NCBI GenBank assembly: GCA_024742575.1
Contig: JANSYF010000024.1
Coordinates: 1 to 44,518 of the forward strand
Direction of reading: 5' to 3'
Source of the DNA: Paracoccaceae bacterium
GTDB taxonomy: Bacteria; Pseudomonadota; Alphaproteobacteria; Rhodobacterales; Rhodobacteraceae
DNA: 44,518 bases
Every line of letters begins with the position of its first letter. Within the stretch, counting starts at the first letter, position 1. Position numbers and translations under genes: made by a program. A model generated the notes under the pieces. It worked only from the letters and a program-made list of their open reading frames with translations. It was not told the DNA's origin and ran no database searches. Below are positions 40,818 to 44,518 of the stretch, piece after piece.

Positions 40818-41585
40818 TCAACTGCGAGGATCGTCATCGTCCTCATCATCGTCGTCATGCGTGCCATCGGGCAGATTGAAGAAGCTGTCCGCGTCTGCGT
40901 AGTCGCTCTTGCTGCCTGACTCGTCTTCGTCATTGGTCGAACCGGACAAGCTGAACGTCTCAAGGCCCTCAATTGCGCTTGGCAGGCGCGGTTCAGCGTC
41001 CATTTCAAGGCTTTGTTCGGTGGACACCAGCTTGCGGCGCTCGTCATCGGTCATCACCGCTTCCTGCTTTTTCGCGGCTTTCGCCACGGCGGCATCGAGT
41101 TCGGACTGCTTGCAGAGGCCAAGCGCGACCGGATCAATCGGCTGGATGTTGTTGATGTTCCAGTGGGTGCGTTCACGGATCGCCTGAATGGTCGGCTTGG
41201 TGGTGCCAACGAGTTTGGAAATTTGACCATCGCTAAGTTCCGGATGGAACTTGACCAACCACAGGATCGACGCGGGGCGATCCTGACGCTTGGACAATGG
41301 TGTATAGCGCGGGCCACGGCGTTTTTCTTCGCCTTGGGCGGCCGCATAAACCTTGAGCTTGAGCACGTAGAGCGGGCTTTCTTCGCCCTTTTTGATTTCA
41401 TCGGCATCAAGTTGGTTGTTGGCGATAGGATCAAAGCCCTTGACCCCGACAGCCACATCGCCATCCGCGATGCCCTGCACCTCAAGTTCGTGCATTCCGG
41501 TGAAATCCGCGATCTGCTTGAAGGTCAGTGTCGTGTTGTCCACCAGCCAGACAGCGGTGGCTTTTGCCATAATCGGTTTACCCAT
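40818..41585 (-). CDS. trcR: Cell cycle transcriptional regulator TrcR (DUF1013)
   Basis: This 255-aa protein matches DUF1013, named TrcR in alphaproteobacteria. It begins MGKPIMAKATAVWLVDNTTLTFKQIADFTGMHELEVQGIADG (an HTH-like region), continues with YTPLSKRQDRPASILWLVKFHPELSDGQISKLVGTTKPTIQAIRERTHWN (a second HTH-like region), and ends in a very acidic Asp-rich tail. It links transcription to cell-cycle control and is conserved in alphaproteobacteria. The start ATG 41585 has GGAG upstream. Confidence 0.9.
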   Translation of the reverse strand: MGKPIMAKATAVWLVDNTTLTFKQIADFTGMHELEVQGIADGDVAVGVKGFDPIANNQLDADEIKKGEESPLYVLKLKVYAAAQGEEKRRGPRYTPLSKRQDRPASILWLVKFHPELSDGQISKLVGTTKPTIQAIRERTHWNINNIQPIDPVALGLCKQSELDAAVAKAAKKQEAVMTDDERRKLVSTEQSLEMDAEPRLPSAIEGLETFSLSGSTNDEDESGSKSDYADADSFFNLPDGTHDDDDEDDDDPRS

Positions 41586-41718
41586 CTCGCGTCTCCTTAC
41601 GCATAGCTTTTTCAATCTCTCGGAGCGGGTCCAAGAGGTCCCGGTCTTCCGGGACGGTTTCCATTGTCAGGGAACTTGGCGGCCTTATAGTCGCGCAGAG
41701 GCAAAGAGGGAAGAGGCA

Positions 41719-42351
41719 ATGCGGGTTTTGGTGTTGGCCGTTGTGGGGCTGATCGCGGCGTCGATGGCATGGGCGAAAGGCGAACGCTCTGGTGTGTTCG
41801 ATTATTACGTCATGTCGCTCAGCTGGTCGCCCACATGGTGCGCCATCGAAGGGGATGCGCGGCAGTCGCCCCAATGCGACGCCGACTTCGGTTGGGTCTT
41901 GCACGGGCTTTGGCCGCAATACCATCGCGGCTGGCCGTCCTATTGCCCGACAGTTGAACGCAATCCGTCACGTACCATGACCAATGACATGGCTGATATC
42001 ATGGGGACGTCCGGTCTGGCGTGGCACCAGTGGAACAAGCACGGCGTGTGTAGTGGCCTGTCCGCAGCGCAATACTATGACCTGTCGCGCAAAGCCTACG
42101 GCATGGTGGTGCGACCCGAGATTTTCAGACGGCTAGATAAGGCGGTCACGCTTCCGGCGTCGGTGGTTGAAGAGGCGTTTCTCAAGGCCAATCCCCAGCT
42201 TGAGCCTGATATGATCACCATCACCTGTAAGGATGGTCGCATTCAGGAGGCGCGCATCTGCTTATCCAAGGCGCTGGAGCCTGTGCCGTGCGGCCGGGAC
42301 GTGGTGCGCGATTGCACAGCGACAGATGCGTTGTTCGACCCGATCAGATAA
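41719..42351 (+). CDS. Secreted ribonuclease T2 family protein
   Basis: This 210-aa protein has a signal peptide (MRVLVLAVVGLIAASMAWA) and both RNase T2 active-site segments: FGWVLHGLWPQY (CAS I, His) and WHQWNKHGVCSG (CAS II, His, Lys). Cysteines are numerous and probably paired. It degrades RNA in the periplasm or outside the cell, perhaps for phosphate and nucleoside scavenging. The start ATG 41719 has GAAGAGG upstream. Confidence 0.93.
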   Translation: MRVLVLAVVGLIAASMAWAKGERSGVFDYYVMSLSWSPTWCAIEGDARQSPQCDADFGWVLHGLWPQYHRGWPSYCPTVERNPSRTMTNDMADIMGTSGLAWHQWNKHGVCSGLSAAQYYDLSRKAYGMVVRPEIFRRLDKAVTLPASVVEEAFLKANPQLEPDMITITCKDGRIQEARICLSKALEPVPCGRDVVRDCTATDALFDPIR

Positions 42352-42415
42352 CAGTTTTGATCCTGCGGCGCGTGGCAGTCGTATATTTGGGGAATGGCCT
42401 TAGGATCTTTGCCCC

Positions 42416-42760
42416 ATGCTCCAAGTCTCCCTTGTCCTCAATATCGTGGTTCTTACGCCCTTGCTTTGGGCACTGTCGCAAGACGCAGCGGGTATCGAGC
42501 AGGCCTTCGGACCGGACAGCCCAGCGCGGCGTATCCTGAGTTCGGTATATTTTGCGATCCTTGTGATCAGCCTTGCCTTGCTCGCCGAGCTGGTCTTTTC
42601 GACGCGGGATGTGGTGCCCTATGCTGGCGCTCTGCTTGTGATCCAGGTTCTATACAAAGTCACGACAGCGTTTGTTTTGGGCCTCGCGCATCCCGTCGTG
42701 ATGACGAACCTTTTGATCAGTGCCGTGCATGTCGTCACACTGGTGTCGCTGTTGCGTTAA
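42416..42760 (+). CDS. Small membrane protein of unknown function
   Basis: This 114-aa, very hydrophobic protein has three or four membrane segments (VSLVLNIVVLTPLLWAL, RILSSVYFAILVISLALLAEL, VVPYAGALLVIQVLYKVTTAFVLGL, LLISAVHVVTLVSLL). No family is recognised. It overlaps the convergent COQ9 gene by 4 bp at the stop codons. Confidence 0.7.
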   Translation: MLQVSLVLNIVVLTPLLWALSQDAAGIEQAFGPDSPARRILSSVYFAILVISLALLAELVFSTRDVVPYAGALLVIQVLYKVTTAFVLGLAHPVVMTNLLISAVHVVTLVSLLR

Positions 42761-43449
42761 CGCGGGACGGTCCAACCGCCGGGCAGGTCATCACGGCGGG
42801 CCTTGGGCGGTTTGATCCGGGACAAAACAGAATCCGCGCCCTTCATCAGTCGGCTAAATCCCGGCGCTTTGCGTACCTGTGCCTTGACCTTCTCAATTTG
42901 CATTACGTCGTCGATCCGCCGATCCAAGAAAGCCCAAGTCGCCTGATTGTCGAGCGAATCATCCCCCAGCCAATACAGCACGGTAGAGGAATAGACCCCC
43001 GAAAGTGTCGCGCGTTTGGTATACCAGTTGATGTCCTGAGACGCGTCGCCAAGCGCGGTCCATATGCGATCCGCCGTGCCCCAAATCAATTTCGTCCCTT
43101 CCGCCGCGTGCATCGGCAACGCAAACAAGGTTGCGCCACGGCGTACTGCCTCTTTGTCTTCGATCAGTTCCAGTCGCAAGCGCACGGCCAATGCAACGCG
43201 GTCGCGGAACCGCATTTCGGTCATATCTCGCGCCTCAAGTGCGGCAATCATCGCATCGTCACCCTTGCGGTGATATGCCGTCGCAAGATCGATTGCGCCA
43301 CGCGGGAACAAGCCCCGCGCCACCGCGGGCGACACATCAACATCAGAAATTGCTGCCTTGAACGCAGTCTCGGACCAGCCATCGAAGGGCACGTGCATCA
43401 ATGCAGCATCAAGAAGTTCTGTCGCAATATCGCGTGCTGCATCTGTCAT
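42757..43449 (-). CDS. COQ9-family protein (ubiquinone synthesis)
   Basis: This 230-aa protein matches COQ9: LLDAALMHVPFDGWSETAFKAA near the N-terminus, RGLFPRGAIDLATAYHRKGDDAM, and the C-terminal WYTKRATLSGVYSSTVLYWLGDDSLDNQATWAFLDRRIDDVMQIEKVK. COQ9 binds lipids and presents intermediates to the flavin monooxygenase COQ7 step. The start ATG 43449 has GGAGG upstream. Confidence 0.93.
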   Translation of the reverse strand: MTDAARDIATELLDAALMHVPFDGWSETAFKAAISDVDVSPAVARGLFPRGAIDLATAYHRKGDDAMIAALEARDMTEMRFRDRVALAVRLRLELIEDKEAVRRGATLFALPMHAAEGTKLIWGTADRIWTALGDASQDINWYTKRATLSGVYSSTVLYWLGDDSLDNQATWAFLDRRIDDVMQIEKVKAQVRKAPGFSRLMKGADSVLSRIKPPKARRDDLPGGWTVPR

Positions 43450-43654
43450 GATCGGGCCTCCGAAGGTTCGGTTGCAAAAGTTTCTAATGAAAAGATAGTG
43501 CGAACATGCGCATAGCGCCACTGCGACACGATATTCCGGCTTTTGCCAACGCGAAAAAGTGAACGGTTTCGGAACTCTACGGGCTTTTACTACGTTCTAT
43601 TAATGCGGTAGGTAGCGGCCTTCCCTTCGGTTTTCAGCCCAGCAGGATTTCTCC

Positions 43655-44341
43655 GTGACACGGCAATCGGTCGACATCACCCTGATCTGTATTGCAGCAG
43701 CTGTGCTGTTCGCGGCGTTTGCAGCGTCAGCCTTATCAGGCGAAGTTTTTTTCAAGTATTTCGGCGCAGAAGATTCTGTGATCGAAAACGCGACCGCGAT
43801 CTTGTTGGCGATTTGCGGCGTGGCGTTATGGGCGCGCGCCCTTAGTGCCCGATCGTCTTTCTCCCGCGGCGCTGTCATTCTGGGGGTGTTGTACGGGCTT
43901 GTTTATATTTGGGCCGGAGGCGAAGAAATCTCGTGGGGACAGCGACTACTGGATTACGAGAGTCCAGAATTTTTTCAGGAAAACAACGACCAACAAGAAT
44001 TCACCTTCCACAATCTTGTTGTCGGTGGTGTGAAGCTGGATGAACTGATCTTCGGTCCGGTGCTGTCTTACGTTATTTTAAGTTACCTGATTGTGCTGCC
44101 ACTGGTTTGGCCGCGCGTGGCGTGGGTGCAACGCCTGGTGCGCCGAATGATCATCCCGGTGCCGCGTCCATATCACGCCGCAGTGGCTTTAGCCGTGACG
44201 CTCATTATTCCCATCCTTGACGAAAGCCGCCGATGGGAGGTTTATGAATGCATTTTCGCACTCTTGTCCTTGGCGATATTCTTGCATCCGGCGAACCCGA
44301 TAAACGACTACGGCACAACGCATGACCCTATGATCGGGTGA
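43655..44341 (+). CDS. Conserved polytopic membrane protein
   Basis: This 228-aa protein has five or six membrane segments, and between the third and fourth is the conserved motif GGEEISWGQRLLDYESPEFFQENN...HNLVV. I recall the GEEISWGQR motif in other bacterial membrane proteins, but no function is known. The start is GTG 43655. It precedes rpsU, with a short noncoding gap between them. Confidence 0.75.
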   Translation: MTRQSVDITLICIAAAVLFAAFAASALSGEVFFKYFGAEDSVIENATAILLAICGVALWARALSARSSFSRGAVILGVLYGLVYIWAGGEEISWGQRLLDYESPEFFQENNDQQEFTFHNLVVGGVKLDELIFGPVLSYVILSYLIVLPLVWPRVAWVQRLVRRMIIPVPRPYHAAVALAVTLIIPILDESRRWEVYECIFALLSLAIFLHPANPINDYGTTHDPMIG

Positions 44342-44424
44342 CTGGACAAACGGCCAGAGCCTTGCTATACGGCGCGTTCCTGCAAATCCTTGCAAATCCA
44401 ACTTAGAAAGGTGGTGAAAACCAC

Positions 44425-44518
44425 ATGCAGGTTAGTGTTCGTGACAACAACGTCGATCAGGCGCTCCGCGCTCTGAAGAAAAAGCTGCAGCGTGAAGGCG
44501 TTTTTCGTGAAATGAAGC
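44425..44518 (+). CDS. rpsU: 30S ribosomal protein S21 (cut by window edge)
   Basis: The first 31 codons are present ([20 protein letters not shown]...), matching S21, and the gene runs off the window. The leader contains a tandem 10-base repeat (TGCAAATCCT/A at 44381-44400) and a GTGG/CCAC hairpin (near 44411-44424) over the ribosome site, which could tune translation. Confidence 0.93.
   Translation, partial: MQVSVRDNNVDQALRALKKKLQREGVFREMK

Noticed and set aside
42394..43515. 373-codon plus-strand frame overlapping the COQ9 gene
   Set aside because: Antisense shadow of the COQ9-family gene, with no recognisable domain.

Overview
The window is a 44.5 kb piece of an alphaproteobacterial chromosome, most likely from the Roseobacter group (Rhodobacterales). 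Pointers are class I lysyl-tRNA synthetase, the cell-cycle regulator TrcR (DUF1013), COQ9, MeaB, an FeS-type photolyase, the neighbouring dnaX/ybaB/recR genes, high-GC codon use, and REP-like palindromes of a kind common in this group. The species cannot be fixed from the sequence alone.

Layout. Positions 1-6560 hold the end of a malic enzyme gene, a photolyase/SDR pair, an esterase-like hydrolase and lepA. Positions 6787-10120 hold small envelope or secreted proteins of mostly unknown role. Positions 10297-13670 hold a DksA-like protein, two tandem tiny membrane proteins, a low-molecular-weight phosphatase, a sirtuin, a copper chaperone and rpmB. A 0.5 kb REP-like block (13.7-14.2 kb) precedes the minus-strand genes meaB, a hemerythrin, a universal stress protein, a DUF6206-like protein and an orphan ParA. 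Then come a PPOX/HugZ-type protein, DUF4864, lysS, a TerB protein, a Tse2/Tsi2-like toxin-immunity pair, a thioesterase, an enoyl-CoA hydratase, nadD, dacB, a DUF1127/MocR divergent pair, a GNAT protein and rplM-rpsI.

The most unusual part is 28,942-34,292. It is a compact, lower-GC integrated element of about 5.34 kb, bounded by an 11-bp direct repeat whose left copy is the 3' end and stop codon of rpsI. It carries a phage-type tyrosine integrase, a second, catalytic-domain-only tyrosine recombinase, an HUH-type replication initiator beside a large hairpin, three small ORFs, two much more AT-rich cargo genes (a YhbS-type acetyltransferase and a FlaR-like P-loop protein), several hairpin arrays and its own terminator. 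The terminator that probably served rpsI originally now lies just beyond the right repeat. No capsid, terminase, relaxase or secretion genes are seen, so it looks like a replicating integrative mini-element or a helper-dependent satellite.

To the right of the element are a fatty acid desaturase, trmO, a one-component HTH/periplasmic-binding-type regulator, dnaX-membrane protein-ybaB-recR, a rhodanese, trcR, RNase T2, COQ9, a membrane protein and the start of rpsU.

The second notable find is 21188-21910: a 156-aa protein resembling the Pseudomonas toxin Tse2, followed by a 75-aa protein resembling its immunity protein Tsi2, with no type VI secretion genes in the window. A probable FNR-type promoter and a hairpin that hides a ribosome binding site are seen at the universal stress protein/hemerythrin operon.
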